Notes: generated from the sequence alone by a model not told the origin. Counted from the stretch's first letter, positions 43,751 through 52,942 are shown. The stretch: 64,000 nucleotides of DNA from Oceanococcus sp964629015 (GCA_964629015.1 CAZVMN010000007.1:1-64000), one strand, 5' to 3'. Numbers and translations are program-made.

Positions 43751-45055
43751 TCAACTGGCGTCGGGGTTCTCCAGCAACAACGCCGAACCCAGCCCACCAC
43801 CAGCGCAGGTTGCAACGATCGCATAGCGGCCACCTTCAGCGCGCAAACGTCGAGCCGCGGTGCTGATCAGGCGAATTCCGGTACCGGCAAACGGATTGCC
43901 CAGCGCCAGCGAACCGCCCCACAGATTCAGGCGATCTTGCGGAATCGCACCCGGGGCCTGCGACACACCCAATTCGGCACGTGCAAACTCGTCATCCGCC
44001 AGAGCCGCCTGATTGGCCAGGATCTGTGCTGCGAAGGCTTCATGCAGTTCATAAACAGCGATATCGCTCATGCGCAGACCATGACGCGCCAACAGCGGCG
44101 GAATCGCCATGGCTGGACCGAGCAACATCTCGCTGCGCATATCGTGCACGCCGGTGAGCTGTGCATCGCAAACACGAGCCAGCGCTGGCAAACCGCGTTG
44201 CTCGGCTTCACCTTGCGCCATCAACAGCAAAGCGGCAGCACCGTCGGTCAATCCGGAGGCATTGCCGGGCGTGACAATGCCGTCGGCCTCGAACGATGGC
44301 TTCAGCTTGGCCAGACGCTCCAACGTGGTGTCCTCGCGGATCGCATCGTCACGCGACACGCTGGCGCCCGCAACATCCACCGCCATCACATCGCTGTAGT
44401 ACCCCGCTTTCCAGGCCGCCGCCGCACCATGGTGACTGCGCAGCGCGTAAGCATCCGCCGCTTCGCGGGTCACACCAAATCGTTGCGCCATGTTCTCGCA
44501 GGCATGGCCCATGGTCAGACCCGTGGTGAGATCCTCGCTGCTCGGCAACTCGGGGAGTAGGTCGCCAGGCCGAACACCGGCAAGCAACTTCAAACGCTGG
44601 CCCAGAGTGCGCGCTTTGGACAAGCGAATGGCACGCTGGCGCATGGCGCGCGGCAAGCGAATCGGCAAATCGGAAAAATTTTCCGTGCCTGCGGCGACAC
44701 CAATATTCAAACGGCCCAGGGCAATCGCATCACACAGATTGATCACACCCACATTGGGTGAAACACCGGCCATGGAAATGCTGTACGCCGGGATGTGGCT
44801 GGGATACCCCGCCACCAGCATCGCCTCACGCGCCACATTGGTGGCTTCGACGTCCTGCACCACCATGCCCATGGTGACCAATTCAACGACCTCAGGACCG
44901 ATCTCGGCACGCTTCAGGAGTTCGCGCAGCGGCAAGGCCGCCAACTGGTAGTTATGGAGCTGGGCGTAGGGTCCGGTGGAATTGAGAAAAGGCGTGCGTA
45001 CCGTCTCTACGACAACAGGACGACGCTCCTTGGCGACCTCATTGAATCCGGGCAT
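43751..45055 (-). CDS. Thiolase family protein lacking the usual nucleophilic cysteine
   Basis: A 434-residue protein similar to FadI-type 3-ketoacyl-CoA thiolases, but catalytically altered. Where thiolases have the acyl-accepting Cys, the segment AYSISMAGVSPN has Gly97 (codon GGT). The GHP motif near the C-terminus reads LALGNPFAGTG, with Asn387 for His. The other features are kept: HEAFAAQ (His338) and the second cysteine Cys417 in TCAGGGLGSA. The ATG at 45055 is chosen because GGAAG lies five bases upstream; a GTG four codons earlier is possible. It may be a hydrolase, binding protein or degenerate enzyme. No fadJ partner is adjacent. Confidence 0.9.
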   Translation of the reverse strand: MPGFNEVAKERRPVVVETVRTPFLNSTGPYAQLHNYQLAALPLRELLKRAEIGPEVVELVTMGMVVQDVEATNVAREAMLVAGYPSHIPAYSISMAGVSPNVGVINLCDAIALGRLNIGVAAGTENFSDLPIRLPRAMRQRAIRLSKARTLGQRLKLLAGVRPGDLLPELPSSEDLTTGLTMGHACENMAQRFGVTREAADAYALRSHHGAAAAWKAGYYSDVMAVDVAGASVSRDDAIREDTTLERLAKLKPSFEADGIVTPGNASGLTDGAAALLLMAQGEAEQRGLPALARVCDAQLTGVHDMRSEMLLGPAMAIPPLLARHGLRMSDIAVYELHEAFAAQILANQAALADDEFARAELGVSQAPGAIPQDRLNLWGGSLALGNPFAGTGIRLISTAARRLRAEGGRYAIVATCAGGGLGSALLLENPDAS

Positions 45056-45131
45056 GCAGACTTCCACAGTGAAAGGCCTGCGATGTTACCGCAAAGAAAC
45101 ATGGGATAGAGAATCGCCAGTGCGTAGACGG

Positions 45132-45956
45132 TTACTTCACGTGCTGATCCAGAAACGCCAACACCTGCGGCCAGATCCAGCCATCAATCAGGAAGGTCGT
45201 GGCATGGCCCGACATGGACACTTCCAACAGGGTGTTGGTAACACCTTGAGCGTCGAGTGCAGCCGCCATGCGACGCGATTGATCGATATCCACCAACAGA
45301 TCCCACTTGCCGTGGTACAGCATGGTCGGCGGATCATCCGGGGAGGCCAGAAACAGTGGCGACGCGGCGCGATATTCGGCCTTGTGTCCGCTGTAATCCC
45401 CAATCAGGGTTTCCATATAAGGGCTGTCTGTGTAGCGGGTAACATCGGTCGGACCCGCTCCGGACACGACCGCTTTTAAACGGTGCGTGGTCGACGGTTG
45501 CGCAAGACCCAACATCAGCGCCAGATGGCCGCCGGCTGAATACCCCATGACGCCAACGCGCGTGGGGTCGGCTTTCCAGCGCTCAGCATGCGCTTCAAGG
45601 TAGCGATGGGCGGCGGCCACATCTTCGCTTTGCGCGGGATAGCGAAACGCCGGGGCCAGGCGGTAGCCCAGATTCATGACCACATAGCCAGCATCCACCA
45701 AGCGCAGGGCAAACTTGTCCATATCCGATGGCTCACCGCGCGCCCAACCGCCACCGTGAATCAGCAGAATGGCAGGGAACGGCCCTCGCCCTTGCGGCAC
45801 ATAAATGTCTGCCATTTGGCGATCGCTGGCATTCGCCAGATACGGCACAGACGACGTCAACTCATATGTCGACTCACTGGGCGTGCGTGCACTGCAGCCA
45901 GCAAGTGCAAGAACGGCCAGGCCTGTCACGACGACCTGAAATTTGGTCCAACTCAT
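45132..45956 (-). CDS. Alpha/beta hydrolase lipoprotein (HSL/BD-FAE-like esterase)
   Basis: A 274-residue esterase-like protein. The signal peptide ends in a lipobox (LALAGC, Cys21), so it should be anchored in the envelope. The oxyanion HGGGW starts at His67 and the nucleophile is Ser140 in MGYSAGGHLAL. The likely acid is in HGKWDLLVD and the base His in MSGHATTF. It resembles carboxylesterases of the hormone-sensitive lipase/BD-FAE group. I chose ATG 45956 for a standard signal peptide; an ATG ten codons earlier is possible. It is divergent from the MFS gene, across 184 bases. Confidence 0.85.
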   Translation of the reverse strand: MSWTKFQVVVTGLAVLALAGCSARTPSESTYELTSSVPYLANASDRQMADIYVPQGRGPFPAILLIHGGGWARGEPSDMDKFALRLVDAGYVVMNLGYRLAPAFRYPAQSEDVAAAHRYLEAHAERWKADPTRVGVMGYSAGGHLALMLGLAQPSTTHRLKAVVSGAGPTDVTRYTDSPYMETLIGDYSGHKAEYRAASPLFLASPDDPPTMLYHGKWDLLVDIDQSRRMAAALDAQGVTNTLLEVSMSGHATTFLIDGWIWPQVLAFLDQHVK

Positions 45957-46140
45957 GGATAGTGGTGCCTGATGGTATTCCAGCATTCTTACGCCACACG
46001 CGCCTGAACGGATGCGCCACAGGCTCCTGCTGATTCATACGGACGATCTGATCATCGATCGAACTTGAGACGATAGGCATAAAAACGGGGCGGCCAAAGT
46101 CACGGCTTACCTCGGCGTGTAAGACACTGAGGAGACCGGC

Positions 46141-47463
46141 TTGAATCCACAACAACCCCGTGGTGGCAACACCACATCGCCCTATGGGCGTATGGATAAT
46201 CCCACAGGTTGGTATCGTGCTTACTGCCTGAGCCTGATTTTTATCGTACTGGTTATCGCCTATGTCGACCGCGGCATCTTTGGCGTTGTTCTTGAACCGA
46301 TCAAACAAGAATTCGGTCTCAGCGATCTGCAGCTCGGCGTCCTGACCGGCCCGGCCTTCGCTCTGTTTTACGCTCTGATGGGCATTCCACTGGCCCGTTG
46401 GGCCGATGTTGGAAACCGCCGCACCGTCGTGTCCGTGTGTTTGGCTATCTGGAGCGGCATGACCGCGCTTGGCGGTCTGGCACAAAACTTCCTCACTCTC
46501 TTTTTAACCCGCATCGGCGTGGGCATCGGCGAAGCCGGAGCTGTGCCACCCACCCATTCGCTGGCATCCAACTATTACCCGCCGTCCCAGCACGGCAAAG
46601 TCGCGAGCATCTTGTCGTTCGCGGCGTTGATCGGCAGTTTCGTCGGGGTGATTGTCGGTGGCGAGGTGCTCAAAGCGACCGACTGGCGCGTCACCCTCAT
46701 GGTCGTCGGCATCCCGGGCTTGTTGCTGGCGGTGCTCACCTTTGCCACCTTGCGCGAGCCGCGGCAGATCACCCGCGTACCGCGCATCAGCGAAATTTTC
46801 GATGCGTCCTCGCGCAGCGTGATCCGCCACTTGCTGGCGACCAAAACTTACTTTCAGTTGCTGTTGACCTTCGCCACGGTGTCCTTTTTCACTTTAGGCA
46901 TGCCGGCTTTTGCGATCCCATTCTTTCAACGCAGTTTTGAACTGGAGGTCAATATCGCCACCCGAAGCTATGGCAGTGCGGCCTTGGTATCGACGTTGAT
47001 CGGCACCATTCTGGCCGGCGTCATCGTCGATCGCCTTGCGCGGCGCGATGTAGCCTGGAAGCTGCGCTTGCCTGGACTGGCCTGCCTGATCGCGGCTCCA
47101 ATCATGGCCGCCGCTCTGCTGGCACCGGACTACAAGCTGTGCCTGATGCTCTACATCGTCGCCAACACCCTGGTGTTCATGGCGCTGCCGGCACTGTATT
47201 CCGCGGTCTACGGCGTGGCCCTGGAAACGGAGCGTTCGATGGCGATTGCCTTGCTAGGCCTGGTGACCAACCTGATCGGCCTAGGCATCGGTCCGGTGTT
47301 GATCGGTGCCGTCAGCGACCTGCTCAATCCCAGCTTCGGCGCCGACTCCCTACGTTACGCTCTAGCCAGTTCCGTCCTGTTCCTGGCCTGGGCTTCGCTG
47401 CATATGCTTAAAGGCGTCAAAACCTACCGCCAGGACTATGTTGGCGGCGATTCGAACGACTAA
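46141..47463 (+). CDS. MFS transporter (Spinster-like)
   Basis: Twelve-helix major facilitator of 440 residues in the inner membrane. The first helix ends AYVDRGIFGVVLEPI and the loop after helix 2 is GIPLARWADVGNRRTVV, the MFS signature; the family pattern RIGVGIGEAGAVPPTHSL follows. It resembles Spinster/aromatic-acid-type carriers, substrate unknown. The TTG start at 46141 follows GAGGAGA by seven bases; the ATG at 46192 is an alternative. Its stop codon overlaps that of the convergent thyA gene by two bases (47461-47462). Confidence 0.87.
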   Translation: MNPQQPRGGNTTSPYGRMDNPTGWYRAYCLSLIFIVLVIAYVDRGIFGVVLEPIKQEFGLSDLQLGVLTGPAFALFYALMGIPLARWADVGNRRTVVSVCLAIWSGMTALGGLAQNFLTLFLTRIGVGIGEAGAVPPTHSLASNYYPPSQHGKVASILSFAALIGSFVGVIVGGEVLKATDWRVTLMVVGIPGLLLAVLTFATLREPRQITRVPRISEIFDASSRSVIRHLLATKTYFQLLLTFATVSFFTLGMPAFAIPFFQRSFELEVNIATRSYGSAALVSTLIGTILAGVIVDRLARRDVAWKLRLPGLACLIAAPIMAAALLAPDYKLCLMLYIVANTLVFMALPALYSAVYGVALETERSMAIALLGLVTNLIGLGIGPVLIGAVSDLLNPSFGADSLRYALASSVLFLAWASLHMLKGVKTYRQDYVGGDSND

Positions 47464-48251
47464 ACCGCCACCGGCGCCTTGATATGCGGCAACGGATCGT
47501 AGTCGACGATCTCAATGTCTTCGAAGCGGTAATCGAACAGACTCGGCGCGGGTTTCAGTTTGAGTTTGGGCAAACCGCGCGTGGTGCGAGACAACTGCTC
47601 CGCCGCCTGCTCCAGATGATTGGAGTACAAATGCACGTCGCCGCCCGTCCACACGAAATCACCCGCTTCATAGCCGCACTGCTGAGCAAACATGTGTGTG
47701 AGCAATGCGTAGCTGGCGATATTGAACGGCACGCCGAGGAAAAAATCGCAGGAGCGCTGGTACAGCTGACAACTCAAGCGTCCGTTGGCAACGTAGAACT
47801 GGAACAGCAAATGACAGGGGGGCAAAGCCATATTGGGCACGTCCGCCACATTCCAAGCGCAGACGATATGGCGACGTGAGTCGGGATTGTTTTTCAGCGA
47901 ATCCAGAACCTGGCTGATTTGGTCAATATGCCCGCCATCGGGCGTCGGCCAACTGCGCCACTGGTGACCGTAAACCGGGCCAAGGTCGCCGTGCTCATCG
48001 GCCCACTCATCCCAGATTGTTACCCCGTTGTCCTTGAGGTAGGCGATGTTGGTGTCGCCGCTGAGAAACCACAGCAACTCGTGAATAATCGAACGCAGGT
48101 GGAGTTTCTTGGTGGTCAGCAAGGGGAAACCCTGGCTCAAATCAAAACGCATCTGAGCGCCGAAGATCGATCGCGTCCCCGTGCCGGTACGATCGCTTTT
48201 GTCCGCGCCGGTATCGACAATCGTTTGCATCAGATCCAAATACTGGCGCAT
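47460..48251 (-). CDS. thyA: Thymidylate synthase
   Basis: Makes dTMP from dUMP with methylene-tetrahydrofolate. The 263-residue protein is near-identical in layout to E. coli ThyA: the catalytic Cys146 in ALPPCHLLFQFYV, RRHIVCAWN, QRSCDFFLGVPFN and VHLYSNHLEQ. The ATG at 48251 gives that length and shares one base with the lgt stop, the usual lgt-thyA arrangement. Confidence 0.98.
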   Translation of the reverse strand: MRQYLDLMQTIVDTGADKSDRTGTGTRSIFGAQMRFDLSQGFPLLTTKKLHLRSIIHELLWFLSGDTNIAYLKDNGVTIWDEWADEHGDLGPVYGHQWRSWPTPDGGHIDQISQVLDSLKNNPDSRRHIVCAWNVADVPNMALPPCHLLFQFYVANGRLSCQLYQRSCDFFLGVPFNIASYALLTHMFAQQCGYEAGDFVWTGGDVHLYSNHLEQAAEQLSRTTRGLPKLKLKPAPSLFDYRFEDIEIVDYDPLPHIKAPVAV

Positions 48252-49054
48252 TACTGTTCTCCGTTGCGGCGATAGGCCCAGATCATGATCACGGCGCCGA
48301 GTATCCACATCGGCGCCGACAGAATCATACCCATGGTCAACCAGCCGCCGTACAAAAAGCCGATATGAGCATCTGGCGTACGGAAGAACTCGACAAACGT
48401 TCGGGCCACGCCATAGCCGATCAGGAACAAACCGGACGCCGCCATCACCGGCCGCGGTTTTCGCGTAAACCAAAGCAGAAGCAGCAGCAGAGCGAGACCT
48501 TCCAGCCCCGCTTCATACAACTGCGAGGGATGTCGCGGATCTGGGCCGGCTCCCGCGTGCGGAAACACCATACCCCACGGCACATCGGTCACCCGCCCCC
48601 AAAGCTCACCGTTGATGAAATTGCCGATGCGCCCGGTCAGCAAACCCACCGGCACCGCAACGGCAACAAAGTCCATGACCTCCCACCAGCGCCGTCGATA
48701 CTTATGGGCGTGCCAAAACTCAGCCAGCAGAACGCCGATCAGGCCACCATGAAACGACATGCCCCCCTCCCAGATGCGCACCAGATAAACCGGGTCCGCC
48801 AGGAACGTGGAGAAGTCGTAGAACAAAACATAGCCGATGCGCCCACCCACAATCACGCCCAGAATGCCGGTGAACAGGACATCGCTGATCTCATCCCGGG
48901 TCCAGCGCGCCGCCGCGACATGGGGCAATTTGAGGCGCTGGACCTGGATCAGCCAGAACAAGGCAAAGCCCGCCAGATACGACAAACCGTACCAATGAAT
49001 CTGCAACGGTCCGATGGCGATGGCGACGGGGTCGAAGTTCGGATGAGTCAGCAT
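48251..49054 (-). CDS. lgt: Prolipoprotein diacylglyceryl transferase
   Basis: Integral inner-membrane enzyme that adds diacylglycerol to prolipoprotein cysteines. The 267-residue protein has about seven helices and the signatures IHWYGLSYLAGFA, GMSFHGGLIGVLLA and GRIGNFINGELWGR. ATG 49054 is chosen, preceded by AAGG; a TTG five codons earlier is possible. It serves the several lipoproteins encoded in the window. Confidence 0.97.
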   Translation of the reverse strand: MLTHPNFDPVAIAIGPLQIHWYGLSYLAGFALFWLIQVQRLKLPHVAAARWTRDEISDVLFTGILGVIVGGRIGYVLFYDFSTFLADPVYLVRIWEGGMSFHGGLIGVLLAEFWHAHKYRRRWWEVMDFVAVAVPVGLLTGRIGNFINGELWGRVTDVPWGMVFPHAGAGPDPRHPSQLYEAGLEGLALLLLLLWFTRKPRPVMAASGLFLIGYGVARTFVEFFRTPDAHIGFLYGGWLTMGMILSAPMWILGAVIMIWAYRRNGEQ

Positions 49055-49117
49055 GTATGGCCTTGGCAAATCGGATCGCGGCGCGCCGGCACAGCACGCA
49101 TACGGAGACTCAGCATC

Positions 49118-49591
49118 TCACCACGCCGGCGGCTGCGCAGGATACCGAATCAGCGAGGCAATGTAGAGATCAACCAGGGCCTCCGCACAGCGCTGATCCT
49201 CGGCATCGAAGCGCGCGTGTTGCGGACTGTCGATATCCAACACGCCCACCACGCGATCCTCATGGATCAACGGCACCACCAGTTCCGATGCGGATGCGGG
49301 ATCGCAGGCAATGTGTCCTTCGAAAGCATGCACATCATCGATACGCAAGGTGCGCCGCTGAGCCGCAGCAGTGCCACACACGCCCTGGCCCCAGGCAATG
49401 CGCGTACACGCCGGCAAACCCTGAAAAGTACCGAGGACCAGATCCTCTTCGCGACGCAGATAGAACCCTGCCCAGTTGATGTTCGACCATTCCTGAAACA
49501 GCAACGCGGCAAGATTGGCCGCGTTGGCGAGCGCATCACGCTCTCCCTCAATCAGGGCTTCGGCTTGACGCAAAAACAACGCGGAATTCAT
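49118..49591 (-). CDS. msrC: Free methionine-(R)-sulfoxide reductase (GAF domain, fRMsr)
   Basis: A 157-residue GAF-domain enzyme that reduces free Met-R-sulfoxide. The three cysteines needed are present with the spacing of E. coli YebR: Cys62, Cys72 and Cys96 (PACTRIAWGQGVC and GHIACDPAS). The N-terminal WAGFYLRRE motif is also typical. ATG 49591 overlaps the MATE gene stop by four bases, so it is co-translated with it, with lgt and thyA following downstream. Confidence 0.95.
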   Translation of the reverse strand: MNSALFLRQAEALIEGERDALANAANLAALLFQEWSNINWAGFYLRREEDLVLGTFQGLPACTRIAWGQGVCGTAAAQRRTLRIDDVHAFEGHIACDPASASELVVPLIHEDRVVGVLDIDSPQHARFDAEDQRCAEALVDLYIASLIRYPAQPPAW

Positions 49592-50958
49592 ACGCGGCTT
49601 TCTCCGTAAATGCGCGGCAAACGACGTGCCTGCCACCAGAAACGCAGGCCAAGCAAAGCCGCTGCGGCGGCCAGCGCGGCACAATACACCCACCACACGG
49701 CCTGCGGTCCCGCTTGATGGAAATGAAATAACCATACAAAGGCCGCACCACCTACGCCCCAGTAGGCAAAGGTGGTTGCCTGCATCACAAACGCGGTGTC
49801 TTTGAGGCCACGCAAGACGCCGGAGCCCAGCGCCTGCAGCGCATCAACCAAGTGAAAAACACCCGCGATCCGCAAAAAGCTGACCGCGATGGTGATGACC
49901 GCCTCATCATCGGTATATAAACGAATGATCGGTTCGGGCGCGCTCAGCAAGATCAACGCAATCACACCACTGAGCACACACATACTCTGGTACCCCAGGG
50001 CACCGATGCGCTGCACCGCCGCGGCCTGCCGGGCACCCGCGGCTTGACCAATGAGCACCGCCACGGCTTGCCCCAATCCCAGCGCGATCATGAACATCAT
50101 GCCGGTGAAGTTGAGTGCTATTTGACTCGCGCCGATGGTTTCCGTGCCGAAGCGGGTCATCAGCAGTCCACCGGTCGCGAACAAGGCTGTCTCGCTGGCC
50201 AGCGCGGCGCCAATCGGAAAGCCCTGGCGCAAGATTTCCGCTGCATCCGCGCGCTGCATCGCCCCGCGGGGCCGGTACGCGGTAAAACGCGGGTCGCGCC
50301 AGAACAACCACACCATCGCCGCGGCAAGCCACGCTTGCACCAGAGCTGTGGCCAGACCACAGCCCAATGCGCCCATGGCCGGCAATGGCCCCCAGCCACT
50401 CATCAACGCGATATCTAAAGGGATGTTCAGCATCAACGCGGTAAAACCAATCCACATCACCGGGCGACTGTGACCAAGACCTTCCAAAGTGTTGCGTAAG
50501 GCGAAAAACACACCAAGAAACGGGGTTCCCAGTGATAAGGCACGCAAGTACGCCACAGCCCCGTCGCGCACCGCTGGCTCCAAAGACAACTGATCCAGCA
50601 CCAGCGGTGGAAACACCCACAGCAACAGCCCCCAGCATGACCACAGCATCAGCATGAGCCGCAAGGCAGACGAAGAGAACTGACCAATCTCCGCAGCATC
50701 TTTTTGCTCACCGATACGATGCGCCACGCCGGGCGAAACGGCCAAACCAAAGCCCAGCAGCAAAGTCATACCAATCATCAGCATGGTGCCGCCCAGGGCC
50801 ACGCCAGCCAGCACGTCAGCGCCCAAACGACCGGCGACGATGGTATCGGTGGTGTTCATGCCAAAAAACGCGATTTGGGCAAACACGATCGGGCCGGCTA
50901 GACGCAGCAAACGCGATAGCCGGGGCAATTCAGCCACAGGAGAAGATACAGCAGACAT
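49588..50958 (-). CDS. MATE family efflux transporter (NorM-like)
   Basis: Twelve-helix multidrug/toxin exporter of 456 residues driven by a cation gradient. It shows the duplicated six-helix layout of MATE proteins, with GPIVFAQIAFFGMNTTDTI at the start, the LGTPFLGVFFALRNTLEGLG loop, and the helix-7 to 8 region EIGAS-like TIGASQIALNF. Substrate unknown. It is the first gene of the minus-strand operon with msrC. Confidence 0.93.
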   Translation of the reverse strand: MSAVSSPVAELPRLSRLLRLAGPIVFAQIAFFGMNTTDTIVAGRLGADVLAGVALGGTMLMIGMTLLLGFGLAVSPGVAHRIGEQKDAAEIGQFSSSALRLMLMLWSCWGLLLWVFPPLVLDQLSLEPAVRDGAVAYLRALSLGTPFLGVFFALRNTLEGLGHSRPVMWIGFTALMLNIPLDIALMSGWGPLPAMGALGCGLATALVQAWLAAAMVWLFWRDPRFTAYRPRGAMQRADAAEILRQGFPIGAALASETALFATGGLLMTRFGTETIGASQIALNFTGMMFMIALGLGQAVAVLIGQAAGARQAAAVQRIGALGYQSMCVLSGVIALILLSAPEPIIRLYTDDEAVITIAVSFLRIAGVFHLVDALQALGSGVLRGLKDTAFVMQATTFAYWGVGGAAFVWLFHFHQAGPQAVWWVYCAALAAAAALLGLRFWWQARRLPRIYGESRV

Positions 50959-51052
50959 CAGCGGGGTTTACGGCGCGGTATGGCCGAGAGGAAACCGCGT
51001 ATTATCGCGCCATTCGATTGAACCCGCTGGTCCGTCCGTCGGTCTCATTGCC

Positions 51053-51412
51053 ATGTCCATCGCCCCGTCCAATGATGCCCTGCTTGTGGTGCTGTGCACC
51101 TGCCCGCCGCGTGATGCACGTCGCCTGGCTGAGCAACTTGTTCAAACGCGTCTTGCCGCCTGCGTCAACATTCTGCCCGCGGTCACCTCGGTGTATCGCT
51201 GGCAGGACGATGTGGTCGATGAAGACGAGGCCCTGATGATCATCAAAACCACAGCTGAGCGCCGCGAAGAGTTGTTCCATGAACTCGCCGCGCAGCATCC
51301 CTACACGGTGCCCGAGATCGTCAGCCTGCCCAGCAACAGCGTGTTGTCGAGCTACCACGCATGGGTTGTCGCCGAAACGACCCCGTGCTCCGACCAGAAT
51401 CCGAACTCATGA
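51053..51412 (+). CDS. cutA: Divalent-cation tolerance protein CutA
   Basis: Trimeric cytosolic protein of 119 residues, implicated in copper tolerance though its exact role is debated. It has the family core VVLCTCPPRDARRLAEQLV, LAACVNILPAVTSVYRWQ and IIKTT, plus PEIVSLP. The ATG at 51053 fits the family length. Its stop overlaps the next gene (ATGA), in the same order as cutA-dsbD in E. coli. Confidence 0.96.
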   Translation: MSIAPSNDALLVVLCTCPPRDARRLAEQLVQTRLAACVNILPAVTSVYRWQDDVVDEDEALMIIKTTAERREELFHELAAQHPYTVPEIVSLPSNSVLSSYHAWVVAETTPCSDQNPNS

Positions 51413-51858
51413 CTTTCAAACTGTTTTGTGGCCTACTCGCTGTGATCTTGCCGTGGGCGGCCAACGCGGGTTTTTTTGACCAGAGTCGCGGCAACCAAGA
51501 GGCCTTCCTGCCTGCTGAGCAAGCGTTCATCGTTGACGCCCTGGCCATCGATGCACACACCGTCCAAGCGCGCTGGAACATCGCCCCAGGCTACTATCTG
51601 TATCGTCATCGGCTCGATGTGAGTGTGATCGAGCCGAGCTCAGCCACACTGCAATGGCAAGCTCCCAGTGGCCAGCCCTATGAAGATGAGCATTTTGGCC
51701 AGGTGGAGATCTATCATGATGTGCTGGAGCTACCCATTGATGTTGCAGCGGATGCCGAATCCGTCACACTGAAACTGCGCTATCAGGGCTGTGCGGATGC
51801 AGGCCTGTGTTATCCGCCTCAAACTTACACCGTCACGGTTGATTTGAACGCCAAATGA
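51409..51858 (+). CDS. Stand-alone DsbD N-terminal (alpha) domain protein
   Basis: A 149-residue periplasmic protein that corresponds to the N-terminal domain of DsbD only. It has a signal peptide (to about residue 20) and the cysteine pair YQGCADAGLCYPP (Cys128, Cys134), identical in spacing to E. coli nDsbD. DsbD normally continues into eight membrane helices and a C-terminal thioredoxin domain; here the gene stops and a separate TlpA gene follows. It would carry electrons to periplasmic partners, but what reduces it is unclear. Start and stop both overlap neighbours by four bases. Confidence 0.9.
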   Translation: MTFKLFCGLLAVILPWAANAGFFDQSRGNQEAFLPAEQAFIVDALAIDAHTVQARWNIAPGYYLYRHRLDVSVIEPSSATLQWQAPSGQPYEDEHFGQVEIYHDVLELPIDVAADAESVTLKLRYQGCADAGLCYPPQTYTVTVDLNAK

Positions 51859-52376
51859 AAGCACTGACTTATGTTGTGATTGCCGCTGCGGCTCTGGGCC
51901 TGGGATTCGTTCTGGGCGGCTGGCATCGTGATCATCCCCATGACGCCGCCAGCACGGAACCAGTCCCAGCGCCAGCGTTCTCTCTCGTCGACCTGAATGG
52001 CGAGGCGCACACACCGGAGCGCTACACCGGCAAGCTCTTGCTGATCAATTTCTGGGCGACCTGGTGCACCCCGTGCGTGCTTGAAATGCCCCGACTCGAT
52101 GCGGCCTATCAGCAGTATGCGGAACGTGGCCTTGCGATTCTTGGCCCCGCGCTGGATGATTCCGCAGCCGTCAGCGCTTTCCTGGCCGAAAAACCGGTCA
52201 GCTATCCGGTGACCGTCGGCGATCAAGCCCTGTTTGAATTGATGGACGATTTCGGCGACACGCTCGGTGCCCTGCCGTTTAGTGTTCTGATCGACCGCGA
52301 GGGTCGCGTTGTTGAACGCCACTGGGGCGAACTGACGCAAGAACAGCTCGACGAACTCATAAATTCCTACCTTTGA
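51855..52376 (+). CDS. TlpA-like membrane-anchored thioredoxin
   Basis: A 173-residue thioredoxin-like protein with an N-terminal signal anchor (about 5-22) and a periplasmic domain. The active site is WCTPC (Cys71, Cys74) in LLINFWATWCTPCVLEMPR; the cis-Pro is in GALPFSVLID. It lies in the operon after the DsbD N-terminal domain and may reduce it or a cytochrome-c/other thiol substrate. It is not a DsbD C-terminal domain by sequence, since it carries the TlpA/ResA insertion style. Confidence 0.92.
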   Translation: MKALTYVVIAAAALGLGFVLGGWHRDHPHDAASTEPVPAPAFSLVDLNGEAHTPERYTGKLLLINFWATWCTPCVLEMPRLDAAYQQYAERGLAILGPALDDSAAVSAFLAEKPVSYPVTVGDQALFELMDDFGDTLGALPFSVLIDREGRVVERHWGELTQEQLDELINSYL

Positions 52377-52489
52377 CGGCTATTTTGTAGGAATATGCCG
52401 ACATCGTGCTGCGATCTGTCGCAAAACCTATACATTGCTCTGCAACTGCGACACAATGCTGAAAAACAGCACAAACAGGATCGATCGCA

Positions 52490-52942
52490 GTGGGCAAACT
52501 GCTTCTTCTCAACGGCCCGAACCTCAATCGGCTCGGTACCCGTGAGCCGCAAACCTACGGCCACGAGACATTGGCCGACATCGAGCAACGCCTGACCACA
52601 TTGGCCGAAGCCAATGGTCACACGCTGACATGCTTTCAGAGCAATGCTGAAACCGCGCTGATCGAGCGCATCCATCAGGCTGGCGACGACGCCTGCGACA
52701 TCATCCTGTTCAATCCCGCAGCATTCACCCACACCAGCGTGGCGCTGCGCGATGCGCTGCTCGCAGTGAATCTGCCCTTCATCGAAATTCACCTTAGCAA
52801 CGTGCACGCCCGCGAGGCGTTCCGCCATCACTCGTATTTCTCCGATATCGCCATCGGGGTCATCTGCGGGTTGGGTGTGCATGGCTATGAACTCGCATTG
52901 AGTGCCGCCATGCGGCGACTCCCATCGCAACAGGACGACTGA
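52490..52942 (+). CDS. aroQ: 3-dehydroquinate dehydratase, type II
   Basis: Dodecameric shikimate-pathway enzyme, 150 residues. Signatures: LLLNGPNLNRLGTREPQTYG (catalytic Tyr near 23), FNPAAFTHTSVALRDAL and EIHLSNVHAREAFRHHS (catalytic His). It starts at GTG 52490 with CAGGA nine bases before. A 113-bp leader contains an inverted repeat TGTCGCA/TGCGACA (52417-52423, 52447-52453) of unknown role. It is followed directly by accB, a common order. Confidence 0.97.
   Translation: MGKLLLLNGPNLNRLGTREPQTYGHETLADIEQRLTTLAEANGHTLTCFQSNAETALIERIHQAGDDACDIILFNPAAFTHTSVALRDALLAVNLPFIEIHLSNVHAREAFRHHSYFSDIAIGVICGLGVHGYELALSAAMRRLPSQQDD

Noticed and set aside
47460..48473. An extended thyA reading frame from 48473
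   Set aside because: The extension overlaps lgt and is not in the family; the ATG at 48251 gives the E. coli-like N-terminus.
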